Assembly (NCBI RefSeq): GCF_964656455.1
Contig: NC_135726.1
Coordinates: forward strand, 24,067,168-24,131,167
Reading direction: 5' to 3'
DNA: 64,000 bases
Origin: Halichoerus grypus
Taxonomy: Eukaryota > Chordata > Mammalia > Carnivora > Phocidae
This document shows positions 32,406 through 44,905 of this stretch, in pieces. The notes below the pieces were generated by a model. It was not told the DNA's origin and ran no database searches. It saw nothing but the letters and a program-made list of their open reading frames with translations. A program made the translations under genes and the position numbers. The number at the start of each line of letters is the position of its first letter. Within the stretch, counting starts at the first letter, position 1.

Positions 32406-32423
32406 AAGAAATAACCAAACATT

Positions 32424-33769
32424 AATGGATATTAAAGTGCATAACTAATACCAAGAACTGTTCCCTTAAAAAATAAAACTGCTATCAGCCAAACCCTTAG
32501 ATGCTTTGTCATATGTAATTCAAAGCTCCTTAAACACAGGAGTGAACAGGTAGAAAGTTAGAACACTTTTCGAAGGACATAAACTCATTTTTATTTTAGC
32601 CTTTTAAAGGTTTTCTACTATCAATAGATAAATTCCAAATCCTTAGTATGATTTTAAAGTCCCTGCCGGTGGCTTGGTATGATGAGTATTTCTTCAACAC
32701 TTGACCAAGGCATAAGGCATTCCATCAGTAAGAGCTAGAAAAGATCTAAAAAATAAGGTTTGGCTGTACACCATTCAGAAAAGGTAGAAGAATGCTCCAT
32801 CTTAAGACACTAGAAATAAATGTGAACATCTGGGGCCCTATAAATTCAGTTTTGTGTCGTTGTTATAATTATGCCTTAGTGACAGCTCTATGGTATATAT
32901 TATCTTTTCATTGAACAGCCTCTCCCTTAGAAAGGTCAGTCCATTACCATCTGCATCTGGACATAAAACTAACTCCAGGAAGTGTTCTTAGACATATCGA
33001 CAGAGCAAAGTGAAGCAGGGTCTGGCCAACTATTTTCAGGAGACTTAGTCCCCAAAGTGACATTCAGAAGAAAGACAAACAGTAGCAATGGTGTTTGTGA
33101 GGCAAGAATGTTGACCCATGTTCAAGTGAGCAGATGAGTGCTGAGATCTGACCTGCCTCAGCTTCCGTAGTGTTGGGGGACTCTGAGCTACAAAGGACGA
33201 ACAGAGGAAATGGACTGGGGTCAGAATCCTTGAAGGGATGAGGGGATTAGCATGAAGCGCAGGCAGGGTCACTGTAAGTTGGGAGAGAACTCTCTCCAAA
33301 GCAGCAATTATTAATTGCCAGCAATGACATTAGAAGTCACTGGACCATGGATAATCCTAGATCAAAGAAAAAGGGTTGGAATTTCAGGGTAGGAGGTTGG
33401 CATAGAGGATATCCTGGAACAGCATTTTTTTGAAGCAGTACCTATTCTTAGGACTGAACTCTGTCAGAGGCAAAGCTCTACTACCTTGAAAGACAGGAAA
33501 TTATAAGCCTGGCACCTGGTATCATAGGGCAATTCTTATTTTTCTCAAAAAGAGCAATTATGTAGGTAATTATGTTACAGCAATAGCTAATATCTGTATA
33601 AGACATTACCTAAATAGGAACACACCTTGTTAGTTGTACAGCTGTATCATTAGTCTTGTATATTTACATTTCAACATCAAGAAACTTTCTAAGGTTTAAA
33701 TAGATTGGAAAGGGACCAGATAAGATTACCAAACTGAACCCATAACGTATCTACCTCGAAAACATACAT
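32424..33769. other. Unannotated sequence
   Basis: No gene or confident repeat was seen. An 84-codon reverse frame at 33,045-33,299 shows no recognisable domain. Confidence 0.4.
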
Positions 33770-34465
33770 TCACTACTGTCCATTCTCACCTTTGTCCAAG
33801 AAACTCAAATCTCCCCTCTTCCACTTCTCCTATCGTGAACCATCCTCCACAGAATTACCACAGTGATATTTTGAAAATACTGTTCATGCCATTCTTTTAA
33901 AAAGTTTAATGTTTCTAGTACCATTTAATTGAAATCAAACTCTGCTCAAGGCTTTCAAAGCCATGCAAGATCTTGCCTCTCATGGATGAGGTCCCCAAGC
34001 TCCCCAATGCCAACCCTGCTGGCTGAGCACAGTGCAGGCCCATTGGCTTCCTTTTGGATTCTTGAGCTTCAAGCCCCTTTGCAATGGTGGTGCATTTGTA
34101 CTTGCTGTTACCTTTTCTTAGATAGCTTTTATTCTGACTGTTGAAATTACTGACTCCTCCTCACCCTTTGCACATCAGCTTAAATACCACATCCTGGAGG
34201 GCCCTCTCCCATTTTATATGTAGTCTTCATCACATTATTCTGTTTACAGAATGCAATACATATTTTTATATGCAATAGAAAGACTACTTTCCTTATTTAC
34301 GTGTTTACTTATTTACAGATCCTCTTCCTTATTAGAATTTTAAGCGCGGTGACGTAAGCAACCATGTCTAACTTGTTAATGACTCTACCTCAATGTTTAT
34401 AGTAGTACCTAGTATGACGTTAGCACTCAATATTTACTGAATGAGTGAATGGATGCATAAATTAA
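33770..34465 (+). mobile_element. L2 LINE 3' region, long
   Basis: Sense L2 order: TTTCAAAGCCATGCAAGATCTTG, AAGCTCCCCAATGCCAACCC, CCCTTTGCACATCAGCTTAA, GGAGGGCCCTCTCCC, TTAGAATTTTAAGCGCGG, and a terminus with CACTCAATATTTACTGAATG. A 71-codon open frame inside is a remnant of chance. Confidence 0.8.
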
Positions 34466-34693
34466 TCAAGAATGCATGACTGTCATCAGGCATAGGGCAT
34501 CCCTTGGTAACATAAAACCTAAAACCTTCAAGAGTTATCAGCCAAGGGGCAGTATCTGTGGGAAAGAGCAGCTCGAGCAAGTGTTCCAAATTCTGTTGCT
34601 CTTAATCTCCCCTTCTCCTCAAGCAGGATCTCATTCTTTTTTCTACTTCTTGTACCACCATTGTCTCCTTTTGTATTCTGTGCACTTTTTAAA

Positions 34694-34881
34694 AAAGATT
34701 ATACTTATTTATTTCTTTGAGAGAGAGAGAGAGCACCAGCAGGGGGGGGTGAGGCAGAGGAGGAGGAGAAGCAGATTCCCTACTGAGCAGGGAGCCCAAC
34801 GTGGGGCTCGATCCCAGGACCCTGACACCAGAACCTGAGCCAAAGGCAGATGCTTAACTGACTGAGCCACCCAGGTGCCCC
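34694..34881 (-). mobile_element. CAN-SINE with perfect 20-bp duplication
   Basis: ATTTATTTCTTTGAGAGAGA begins the reversed tail, and ACTGAGCCACCCAGGTGCCC is the reversed head. A perfect 20-bp target-site duplication, TATTCTGTGCACTTTTTAAA, lies at 34,674-34,693 and 34,882-34,901. Confidence 0.98.
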
Positions 34882-34901
34882 TATTCTGTGCACTTTTTAA
34901 A

Positions 34902-36079
34902 GATCTTCATCAAAAGTGGGCAAAATCCACATGAATTATTTACTATTTAATGCCTTTGATAACTCTGCTAAGATACATTGGAACTTTCAAAAGTCGATGA
35001 ATACGGTTAATGAAAGAGATATGTATAGAGTGAACAGGAAATAAAACTGTGTCTAGCCTAGATGTGACTTTGTCATGAACACTAACTTTCGTAGTTCATT
35101 GGTCTTATTCTCCATGAGGTCTCCAAAGGAGAGAGAGAGAAAGAGAAATATCACCAAGAGGAATGGTTAGGCTTCCTCTTTAGTTAAGGTCTAAGAGACA
35201 CACCTCTTAGATGAATACCCAACAAAAAGACAAATATATACTGGCTTAGTCACTATATGTGAAAACAATCATAACCTATTAAAATTTTTTAAAGCAATAA
35301 CTGCACAGAGTAACTGGTTATAGGCACAGAAAATATCCCAAGTAAAATATGTGCCCCAAATAAAAAACAGGAGGAGACTCAATGCAAATCAGGAAACTGC
35401 ACACACAATATCAACTCCTTGAGGGTAGGAACCTATATGCATAAAAATTACGTAAACAGCTAAATGGTTCAGAAGATCAAAAATTCACTAGGTGAAGTTT
35501 TCAGAGAAGAGAGCACATGTACGAGCAGTTTTTAATACAACAATAGGAGTTCCCAAGGTAGAGGAAGACGGGGCAGACTGAGGGGTACAGGTATCCAGAA
35601 GTCTGTGGATAGCCAGAAAATGTAAAATATAATTTCCATCATAATTATCATGATGCCTGCCACTAATCCAAGTCATTATAACTGATATTTCAGTTATGTC
35701 TTATCCCAACGTCTCAGTTCATTTAAATAAATGTTTAGTTCCCCTTGAAGAGTTCCTTGTACTAACTTATGAAGCTTTTTGAATCCTTTTGTAAAGCAAC
35801 ACTGTCATAGTTTTATTTCTTAGCTTCCATTTGCTAAACTCAGTTTTCTCAGATCTTAGTACGTATTTCCTTTTCCTTTATTTAACCATTATTTTTACCC
35901 TCCAGTACACCAGGGGTCTATTTGTATAATATGCCCTATATTTGCAATAAGAGGACCAGGTCATTGAAGTCAAGGTGTGTGTCAGGTATCTTTGTACCCC
36001 AATGCCTGTTATAGGTTTATCATATTTAGGCACTCAAAAAAGAATAGCTTACCTTGGAACTGAGAGAGCTCTTAATAGG
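34902..36079. other. Unannotated sequence
   Basis: No gene or confident repeat was recognised. A short GA-rich run lies at about 35,130. Confidence 0.4.
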
Positions 36080-36560
36080 GCTTCTATATTAGTCAGAAGT
36101 CTTTGGTAGCAAGGGTCAGAAACCCAGCTGAGAGAGCTCAAATAAAAATGAATTTATTGACTCATGAAACTTTCAAGTCCAGAGACAAAGCTGGCTTAGG
36201 TATGGCTGGAGCCCAAAGGCTCTGACCATTTTATCAGGGGCCCTGTATTTCTCTCTCCAAGTGTCCTCTGTGTTTCCCTCTCTCTATTGGCTTCTCTTTG
36301 GATAGAAGCATTCACCAGGAAGAGGGAAAGATAACTGTTGACAACTGTAAGCCAAGCATCTTAACAACTTTCAACACAGAATAGAACATCATTTTATCAA
36401 ATATCAAGTAGTGTCTCATTCATGTTTCTTTGGTCAGATGTCCTGCTGGTACCAATCGCTGAGCTGGAAAGATGAGTTAGTCTGTTGAACTTCACCAGGA
36501 CCACACAGTTGGGAAAGGCCAATTCCCCAAAGTCCCACCGTGAGACAGGTCACATATTTC
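36080..36560. other. Possible unidentified ancient repeat
   Basis: AAAATGAATTTATTGACTCATG, GGCTTAGGTATGGCTGGAGCC, ATTGGCTTCTCTTTGG and CCAATCGCTGAGCTGG in this order recall an old interspersed repeat whose name I cannot give. I am not sure of class or strand. Confidence 0.3.
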
Positions 36561-38339
36561 CATCTCGGCTAACCTAACCAGCTTGTTTTCTGAGAAATGA
36601 ATGCCTGGCAATTAATGCCCAGATATCTGCTTAAAAACACTGAAGGTCTAAGAAGATACTACATGTAGAAGTTGCCTATTTCGTTTTTATTTTGTTGCTG
36701 TTGTTGTTACTCAACTAACTTCCCTATGAGACACCCTCCAGGGGTATTTGTTTACAGACTAATAAACTGAAGGTTTTGAGACTGGTTCACTTTATCTCCT
36801 TCAGTTTTAAGATGTAATGGAGCCACAGCTTTTGTCAACCAGCAATTTTCACACCTTAAGTCCTTAACCCTACTAGCTGATAATTAATTTCACAGTTAAA
36901 GCACAGCTGTATCAGCTTCCAAAGAAAGGCTCTGGATATCTCTAACACGGAGTGGGCATGAGGTAAGGCAACAGCAATCATTATTTCACAGGTGTCTGTA
37001 TTTTTCCTATTTTCTTGAGCCTTGTGAATGTATTTACATGACAATTTGAAAATGATGTCTGGGTTATAATAGCTCCTAGACTGCTAAATACAGTAGGGGC
37101 CTGGGGACTTGCAGAGCTGGTAATGGGAAACTCGACTGAGCTAACATTTTGACACTGGCTCCTTCTCAGGAAAGGCAAACACAGAAGAGGAACTGAAAGG
37201 AAGCTGTCACTAGGAAACCAAAAAAAAAAAAAAAAGGCAACCTGCAGAGTACACAAAAAAGAGACAGAAAAAATAAAGGAGTTAATTAACAAAAAGGTGA
37301 CATCCAAACACTTGCAAACACAAGTGGGAAGAGCTATATCAAGGAGTAGGAAAGATTAAATAAGCAGGCAAACTTGGAAATCACATTCTAATATTGCCAA
37401 AAATAAGACACTCTCATAAATCGCGATGAGAGCTGTCAAGGAAAGGACTGTCAGCAAACAAACCTATTGTAGCTATAAAATACACATTGGTCGTTACGAA
37501 CTTTTTCTTGAACCTAAATCCCTTCCAGTAAGACTCACTACCTTTTCTATGTCTGGTCTCCCATATTAAAACCATGCCTAACACAAACATCTGCCTTAGA
37601 GAAGTAGAGACTTTTGGTCTCATGTCGTAGCCTACTATCTTGCAGAAGTTTCTCTTCAGAGAGACATCACTTATTGAGCAATATCTCAGTGCTCTACTCT
37701 ACGTGTGTCTTCTCACTGAATCCTTAGGATATGCTTGCAAGATTGACACGCTTATCTCCCTTGTAGAGATCATCAGAGGATCTTGGAGGTTAATTCACTC
37801 GTACTTTGTCCTGCAAATTGCATATGAAGGGACAGAGACTAAAGGGAATGGATGTTTCCTTGTATTCTGACAACTTAAAAGGTCCGATGAGTGACACCTT
37901 GCTTTGTCATGTGGAGAAACTCCCCTCACTAAAGATGTGTTGGATGACAAAGTCTGGTTGGACATACTTTTGAGGAAATTCATGTGTTTGTCAGGTTATT
38001 ACAATAGCTGATCTCTAGGGCTCTTCCAAAGAGAAGACTCTTGATTCCATAACACCCAGCACTCAATGATTGCAGTTTTACTTTCCACTTCTAAGACAGA
38101 GTAATATTTAATAACCAAAAAAAAAAAAAAACCACCCCACACTTCTTTCTCATTCTAACTTTCACTTGAAATGAAGGGGCAGTTCTATCTGACAACTAAA
38201 AAAACAAATCATGTCTCTCATTCTAGGCAGAAAGTAAATAGAGCAGAATTACTGAAAATACTAACAATAATGTGAAAATCTGAAGAAATTTCAGGAATAT
38301 TGGCATTTCATTCACCTCCCTAACATTTGCAATCTGTTG
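36561..38339. other. Unannotated sequence
   Basis: No gene or confident repeat was recognised. Poly-A runs lie at about 37,220 and 38,118. Frames of 62-108 codons on both strands carry no recognised domain. Confidence 0.4.
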
Positions 38340-38586
38340 TCAATGCCTTCTCTTGGTCTTTGCTATAATTATCGAACACTCTACTACGTAGCAGGCAACT
38401 TTTTGAGTGCATTACCTATATTAATTATTTATACTTCATCATCCTATAATGTCAGTTCCATTATTATCTGCATTTTGCATGAGAAAACAGTAGTACCAAG
38501 TTGTTTAATATCTTTCTACAGCCCATAGCTAAAATCAGTGAGGTGAGTTTATTTGAATGAAGAATCTGTACTTGTAGCCACTACAT
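38340..38586 (-). mobile_element. MIR SINE
   Basis: CACTCTACTACGTAGCAGGC, ATTACCTATATTAATTATTT and CATTTTGCATGAGAAAACAG are the reverse complement of the MIR tail and core. The copy abuts a MER5A element. Confidence 0.7.
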
Positions 38587-38765
38587 CAGTGTTTCTAAAA
38601 CTTTAGCAGGCCTTAGAATCACCCAGTGACTTTTCTGAAGGACACAGTGTTAGACACGAATTTCTGATTCAGTGGGTCTGGGGTGGGAGTAAAAAATTTG
38701 CATTTCTAACAAGTTCCCAGATGGTTGCTGCTAGTGATCCACAAACCACCCTTGGAGATCCACTG
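38587..38765 (+). mobile_element. MER5A (hAT-Charlie)
   Basis: CAGTGTTTCTAAAACTTTAG begins and GGAGATCCACTG ends the element. TTTCTGATTCAGTGGGTCTG and GCATTTCTAACAAGTTCCCA are diagnostic MER5A text in between. The 8-bp flanks CACTACAT and TACTACAG agree at six positions, as expected for a decayed hAT target-site duplication. Confidence 0.95.
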
Positions 38766-39924
38766 TACTACAGGATACTGCCCCTTACTTAATTTCTCCC
38801 ATATTCCCTTGAAGGGTGACAGTGACACATTAGTTACAGAAAAGCCTGAAACTAGAGATAAGAAGGTCTGTGAGAGCAGGGAAGACAGTTAAATACTGAA
38901 CTGGGCTTCCAGGGAAAGCTGTTAAATTGTTCAGAGAGGTCTTTAAAGATATATTTGATTTGCACCTATGCATTGTCATGCTGGAGTACTACACCAGAGA
39001 AACATCATGGATTGGCGGGGTGATCCTTCAGAATCCCCTTGTGTTGCATGGGGCTAGAGTGAGACCATAACCTAGTGCTGGGTACAAGTATTTTACACAA
39101 AAGCATTCTGATTGAGAACAAGCTAAATCCATAGAGAGGGCCAAGGGTCAAAAGGAGAAATCCAAGTTCAAGAGTAAGAGCCACAGTTTAAAACATATGA
39201 TAAATCCACATGTTCACAAACATGTCCACTCAAACACCTCCACAAACAGTAGAAGTGAGGCAAAGGGGGGCAGTCATTGGCCACCTGCATTATGGTGTAT
39301 GGGTGGGGCACTGGTCAAGTGGAAGGTCCAGGAGCTGGGTTCATATGCCATGTCATAGTACTTAATGGAGTGTCATAATACATGAGTCAGTCCATTGGTG
39401 CTAGAGGGGAAACACCAGAACAAAGAAAGTTACTTTAAATCAATCTGGAAAGAATTAAACGTAATAAATTTGAAGCCTAGCTACTGAAATTTATCACATT
39501 TAGGGCAGAGCCACACTGCTTTTCCTTATCCCTGTGTTTACACCACTGAGCATATCCATCCTATCTCTCCTCAATCATTTCATTCTTAGATTGTAAGCCT
39601 GTCAAAGCACTACAGGATTAGAGTGATAGGTCCTATAGGCTGACACGCAGAGGCAGATGAATTAGGAACACCTATCTTTTCAAAGAACCATAAATTTGAC
39701 AAAATTTAAACAGATCCCTGCTTCAAGAAAAGAATGAGAAACAGGTTAGTGAAATTAAAGTCAACCAAACCACTCCTCTAATTCCTGTTGTTTTGGCAAT
39801 TAAATAGAATATTCTTAAAATACATAATTAAATGAAAATTGATTTGTTCAACTCAAATATAAAGGATTTAAGAGAGAGGATTTTGACTGGTCTTAAATTC
39901 TCTAGGTAACAATAATAATGAAAA
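38766..39924. other. Unannotated sequence
   Basis: No gene or confident repeat was recognised. Confidence 0.4.
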
Positions 39925-40115
39925 AGGGACAAAACAAATATTCAATAAATGCTGATACCCTTCCATGTACTAGGATTTTTAAGGCACTAATTTAATTTTT
40001 ATGACAACCCTTTGATATTATTATTATTATTGGCGAGTACACTGATATTTCAGAATATCAATGACAGAATATAAATTCGAAGGTCAAAAATTCAAAGCAA
40101 AGATCCAAATTCAAA
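39925..40115 (-). mobile_element. MIR SINE
   Basis: ATTCAATAAATGCTGATACC, CATGTACTAGGATTTTTAAGG and GACAACCCTTTGATATTATT resemble the reversed MIR tail. The core is degraded. Confidence 0.5.
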
Positions 40116-40338
40116 GAACTTGTTCTTCACTATTTGGCTAACTTTTAAGATGGTTATAAGACCTGGGGGTAAAAATCTGTAAATGTCTGGATACTGCTTG
40201 GCACAAAGTAGACATTCTGTCCACAATACCAATTATCATCATCTTTCTTCAGAGTTTCACATATTTATTAGTGATACATTGAACCTGACCAAATGTAATA
40301 ACCTATGAACAGCATGGCCTCTTCTGTCCCAATCTACT

Positions 40339-40410
40339 GTGTGCCCGTGTGTGTGTGTGTGCGTGTGCACGCACGCATCTGTGTGTATGCATATATGTAA
40401 ATGTATATAT
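40339..40410. repeat. (TG)n with GC/CA alternation and TA-rich tail
   Basis: Bases 40,346-40,378 alternate purine and pyrimidine without a break, moving from TG units through GCGTGTGCACGCACGCAT. A TG/TA-rich tail follows. Confidence 0.9.
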
Positions 40411-40584
40411 GAAAGACATCAGATAAAAATTCTATGGTGCAATTAATTGAACATAATTTTGACAGAATAACAGAAAGGCCTAAATACAATAAAATGAAAT
40501 ATTTTCTGAAAGGAAAGATAAGATTTGCAAAGGAGGCTTGGAATGTACTTTTTTTAAAGATATTAGAAGAGAAACTACAAATTT

Positions 40585-40925
40585 TATTTACTGAGACTGC
40601 ATTCATTAAGGATCTACTTTAGTATTGACACTAAGCTGGGGATGAAAAACAATTCAAGGACCATATCCTTTAGTGGGACAGAAAACACAATTAAATTATA
40701 GTATGAAATGTCTTGTAATAGATATTTTCACAGGATAGTTAAAAGTAGAGAAATGTCACCTAAACCAGAGGAAGAACAGGGAAGCTTCTCAGAGGATATG
40801 CCTCAATATGAGATCTTGCAGGGAAAGTGGGGGCTAGACCACGAAGGAAAGAAGGGAAGGTCAAGTCAGACAGAGTGACCAAGTGTAAAACATTAGAGTT
40901 TGGCCAGTTTTTATGTTTCGCATGA
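40585..40925 (-). mobile_element. L2 LINE 3' region
   Basis: TTCATTAAGGATCTACTTTAG, GGGGATGAAAAACAATTC, GAAGCTTCTCAGAGGATATG and GGAAGGTCAAGTCAGACAG follow the reverse complement of the L2 3' region. Confidence 0.55.
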
Positions 40926-41214
40926 AGCTGCGGACCATGGGACATTAGCTGATGATCAATGAACTTGCAGTTCCATAGTCAATTTACTGTAGACAAAGTT
41001 GAGTGTCTCTTAACTATGCTTTTGATTAAAATGAATTTAGATGTGCAATTGTGAAGCTTGAGCATGCAATATTTCCAAGCCTTATTTGGGTCATGGCAAT
41101 TTTTTTTCTTCTTCACCACCATTCAGTTCCAGTGACTACAAATGCCACGCTGGGGAGAATCTGCATTAGATAATCCCTTGAAACACGGGTTCTCTTCTTA
41201 AATGGAGATATCCT

Positions 41215-41395
41215 GAAGTCCTGGCAGGACGGTAGCAGGCTGGGAGTCAGAATGCCTGGATTCTAGTCTACAAATAAACTGCTCATACCAAATAAGAGTC
41301 TTTAGACTCCCTTTCTTGAGCTCTAGTTCATCATTCAAAACTGGGCAATTTCTAAGGTCTTTTCTAATGACTGTACCACAGGGAAAGTCTCTCCT
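41215..41395 (+). mobile_element. MIR-type SINE
   Basis: CTGGGAGTCAGAATGCCTGG, ATTCTAGTCTACAAATAAAC and TTGAGCTCTAGTTCATCATTC match the head and core of a MIR subfamily in sense orientation. Confidence 0.6.
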
Positions 41396-41978
41396 TTGCT
41401 ACACAATCATTTCTAGGTGCTTGACAATGTTCAGTCAGAAAGTCGTTCTTAGGGAATAGTCGACAAGGTTTATATTAATAACACATTTGCTGGTGAACGT
41501 AAGGCATACTTTTATTGTGGTGTGATTTAAATAGGCCTTTTTGAAAGGTGTCACTCTAATTTATGACTTTTTCACACATTAACCAATTTTAAATAAAATG
41601 CTTAACAAATGCAGTTGGTTTTTAGCTTCTGAGTCAAATTAGGAAGCCAGGTACAATATTATTATCTGCAGTTCTCAAGGACAATTTTAAATGAGATGTC
41701 ACACTAAGTAATATTATGCCTCTGAGAAGAACAACCTATTTTAATAATGAAATAGAATAAAAAGTCATTCACAGCGAGAAGAATGTAGTCTTATTCTAAT
41801 CTCTTAGACACATTTTATTTCTGATGCTTTACTTACCACATGCACTGGGGAAATAACCTAGCTCCTGCATCCCTTGCACGTGGACCAGTAAATCAGCACA
41901 ATATATGACCAACAGCATACAAAATTTCAAACCAAACAAGAATGTTGATTGAGTGGCTGTGTACCTTTTCACTTAAAG
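41396..41978. other. Unannotated AT-rich sequence
   Basis: No gene or repeat was recognised. Confidence 0.4.
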
Positions 41979-42178
41979 CAGGGTTTCTCACCTTAGTACT
42001 GCTAACATCCGAGGCCAGATAATGCTTTTCTTTTCCTCTGGCGTGAGGACTGGGGGACTCTCTTGCCTCTTCCTCTCAGATGTTAGTAACACCTCCCCAG
42101 TTGTGAAAAGCAAAAATGTCTCCAGACATTAATTAATGACCCCTAAGGAATAAAAAATGTCCTCAATTAAAACCACTG
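41979..42178 (-). mobile_element. hAT-Charlie MER element (MER20-like)
   Basis: CAGGGTTTCTCACCTTAGTA starts the element, and AAAATGTCTCCAGACATTAA and TTAAAACCACTG close it. The ends match the terminal repeats of a family reading GGTTCTCAACCTCGGC / GTTGAGAACCACTG. The 8-bp flanks ACTTAAAG and ATTTAAAA agree at six positions. The exact subfamily name is from memory. Confidence 0.85.
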
Positions 42179-42212
42179 ATTTAAAATACACGCATTACAT
42201 CTAGCTTATAGT

Positions 42213-42255
42213 CTTTCTCTCATTCTCTCCTTCCCTCTCTCTCTCTCTCTCTCTC
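42213..42255. repeat. (CT)n homopyrimidine microsatellite
   Basis: TCTTTCTCTCATTCTCTCC leads into an uninterrupted (CT)n run. Confidence 0.9.
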
Positions 42256-42749
42256 AAGTTTAGTAAACTTGCAGGGTGTTTTCTTATAGATTCTTGTTAA
42301 TATTTTTTCTGTGTTTATTAAGCTCTCCATCTAAGGACACACTTCCAGAATGCAGTCATGAAATATCTGCATGATTAACATGAAAGATTTTGATTACCTT
42401 TCTGCCCAATCACACTGGATACAGAAGTTAAGATAATACTTCTTTTTCCAGGTTTCCTTCAACCTTGGGTTGACAACTTTCAGTGATGAGGGAGATTACC
42501 CAATTAGGTAGCTTTACTGCAGTTTTGGAAAGCTCTAGGTATGAGAGAGTTCTGTCTTAAATATTGAGTTGAAATGTGTCCATACATCTCTTCAAATTTT
42601 GACCTCTGGAGATATATTGTAGGACCTACTACTTCCACCTTTTAAGTATGTGCTCCTTTGTGTTCTATTTCCCCCTTGTGCCTGTCAGAGTCCTCTAAAT
42701 CTTTACTAAAAAGCAAACAAAACAAAACAAAACAAAAACTTGCCCCTTG

Positions 42750-43090
42750 GTTACTGCAATGGTTCCTTAATTGGTTTCATTGACTTCATTCTTTCCACCT
42801 GCTAATTTATCATTCACACACATGTCCAATTCATCTTTTTTAATGATCTAATTTTCATCCCCTACTAAAAATCTCCTAAAGGTATCCCTCACTCTTCAGA
42901 GAGAAATCTGAGAGACTGACTTGATGAGTCCCATGGGGTCCCTGTGTACCACTGTCTAGCTCTCTGGGTCATCTCCTAGAGCCAGCGTCCTTTCTTCTCA
43001 CTGCTCTCTGTCTTAATGTCCTCCTGTCTTTGTCCTTGTCATGCTGAGCACTCCACAGTGACAGCTCTATTCTGATATTCTGATATCTAT
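42750..43090 (+). mobile_element. L2 LINE 3' region
   Basis: Sense L2 order: TACTGCAATGGTTCCTTAAT, TAAAAATCTCCTAAAGGTATC, CCAGCGTCCTTTCTTCTCAC and TGTCATGCTGAGCACTCC. Confidence 0.65.
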
Positions 43091-43143
43091 TCTGATATTC
43101 AGACTGTACAAACTGGAAACCTAAACCCATCTACTTCATAAAT

Positions 43144-43342
43144 TTTTTTTTTAATTTTTTTTTTTTTGTTTTATTTATTTATTTATGAGCGTCAGAGAGA
43201 GAGATAGAGAGAGGCAGCGGCAGAGGGAGAAGCAGGCTCCCTGCCTAGCAGGGAGCCCGATGCGGGACTCGATCCCAGGACCCTGGCATCATGACCTGAG
43301 CCGAAGGCAGACGCTTAACCATCTGAGCCACCCAGGTGTCCC
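43144..43342 (-). mobile_element. CAN-SINE
   Basis: A poly-T run, TTTATTTATTTATGAGCGTC, GGAGCCCGATGCGGGACTCG and CATCTGAGCCACCCAGGTGT mark the reversed element. CATAAAT flanks it on both sides (43,137 and 43,343). Confidence 0.95.
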
Positions 43343-43809
43343 CATAAATATTTTCTACACTACAGTCCCTAATATCTATTCTGCCTCCTCATGTTTCTCC
43401 AGCAACCATATTAACTTTATGGCTTCATTTTCCTCCTGTAGAATTCTTGTTTCTAATATTTTCTCCCCCCTCCACTTTCATTCTTCTACACAGAACTTGT
43501 TACATAATAATTGCAGCATCAAGGCTGCTTGATTTAAATCACCATACCTTTCAAATGTCTGGACCTCATGGAAGTCACATAGAGGAAGAGCATTTGCTTT
43601 TCTTGAAGACCAGAAGTGGAAAATTACAATTTGTAGACAGTTGTTATTTTTAAAGCCCCTCTGAGAAAGTGTTACAATGGATTCTAGTTGTTCATTCATT
43701 TGTACAAATTTATATAGCTGTTGCTTTATCAACATAAACATATGTGGAAAAATGGGTTGCTTTGTTTATTTATATGCACATTTGTTTGTTTGGGAGCTTT
43801 TGGAAGAAT
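43343..43809. other. Unannotated sequence
   Basis: No gene or confident repeat was recognised. Short open frames on both strands lack domains. Confidence 0.35.
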
Positions 43810-43975
43810 GACATTATACAGTTCAATCATTAGTTTGCCATATGACCTTGCATAAGTCCTTTAAACTATCTGGACTTTAATTTCTTTATTTGTTTGGTTC
43901 GGAGTGGGGGGTGGTGATTTTAAGATTCCTGGAACCACTTTAAGCTGGAAAGCTGTACTTTTCATTGGTCTCAAC
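43810..43975 (+). mobile_element. MIR fragment
   Basis: CATATGACCTTGCATAAGTCC, then AAACTATCTGGACTTTAATTTC, is the MIR core in sense orientation. Its 3' half is degraded. Confidence 0.6.
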
Positions 43976-44434
43976 AACATAGTTGTTCAGTAAGCAGTGG
44001 TTACTTTCTATCCACCCTCCCTCTTCTTCCTTGACATTAGAACTCCAGGTTTTTTCACACATCTCTCTCACCTCTGTGGCTTCAGGGTCATGACCTACTA
44101 CTCCCAGCTCAGCAGTTAATACTGGCTGTTCTAAATAAAAACAGTGCTCTCATTCTCTTTGTGGATCCATCAGTGGGCATGTAACCTTGAGTCTGCTGAA
44201 GGACTTCTGGGCAAGGGTAAATCACTCCAGATATAAAATCCTAGGAAAAGAATAGCCCCTTTTGCCCCTGAATATCTGGGAAGTTGGATCATCTCTGGCT
44301 TTCTTGGAACAGTGGGCAGAACTGGTATAAGAGAAAACTGACACATTGTTGATGGTAGAAAAGTTTAAAAGGACAAAGTTGACACAACTGAGCTACTAAA
44401 TCAATACACCAGGAAACCTGCTTGTGGCTGGTGC

Positions 44435-44905
44435 TGCTAATTCTTCCCACCCCCAACCTCTGCAGTATCCACTCTCCCCTCCTTCCTTTTAGTAATAAAA
44501 TTCACTTTAATTTTATTAGGCCAATCATTTTCACAGCTAGATATGATCTTGAGAATGAGTCCTTGGAAACAGAATGTGAACACAACTGACCAGTTCTCAA
44601 CTTCTATGTCACTCCTTTAAAAGGAAATGGCTTCTTTTCCTTCTTGTTCCCCTCTCCTATGGGCTAGAACATATATAGGGAGTCAAATGAGAAGAATGAT
44701 GATAACATCATATAGGATGCTGGAAAAACAACAACCAGAACTTTTTGGGGGAATGACTTCATAGAGCAGAACCACATACCTGCCCTGAATAGCCCCTGGG
44801 TATGGTCCACCTGCATCTTGATAAACAGAATCTCCCATCTTGTTTAACCATGTATTTTGGAGTCTCGTTTTTATTGTAGCTTAACCTATACCCACCTAAT
44901 ATGTC
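44435..44905 (-). mobile_element. MaLR-like LTR
   Basis: GAATGACTTCATAGAGCAGA, CACATACCTGCCCTGAATAG, CATCTTGTTTAACCATGTAT and TAACCTATACCCACCTAAT occur in the order of an old MaLR-type LTR read from its reverse strand. CTTTAAAAGGAAATGGCTTC lies upstream. Limits are approximate. Confidence 0.5.

Noticed and set aside
37200..37235. Poly-A run as a processed pseudogene tail
   Set aside because: No cDNA-like sequence precedes it and no flanking duplication was seen.
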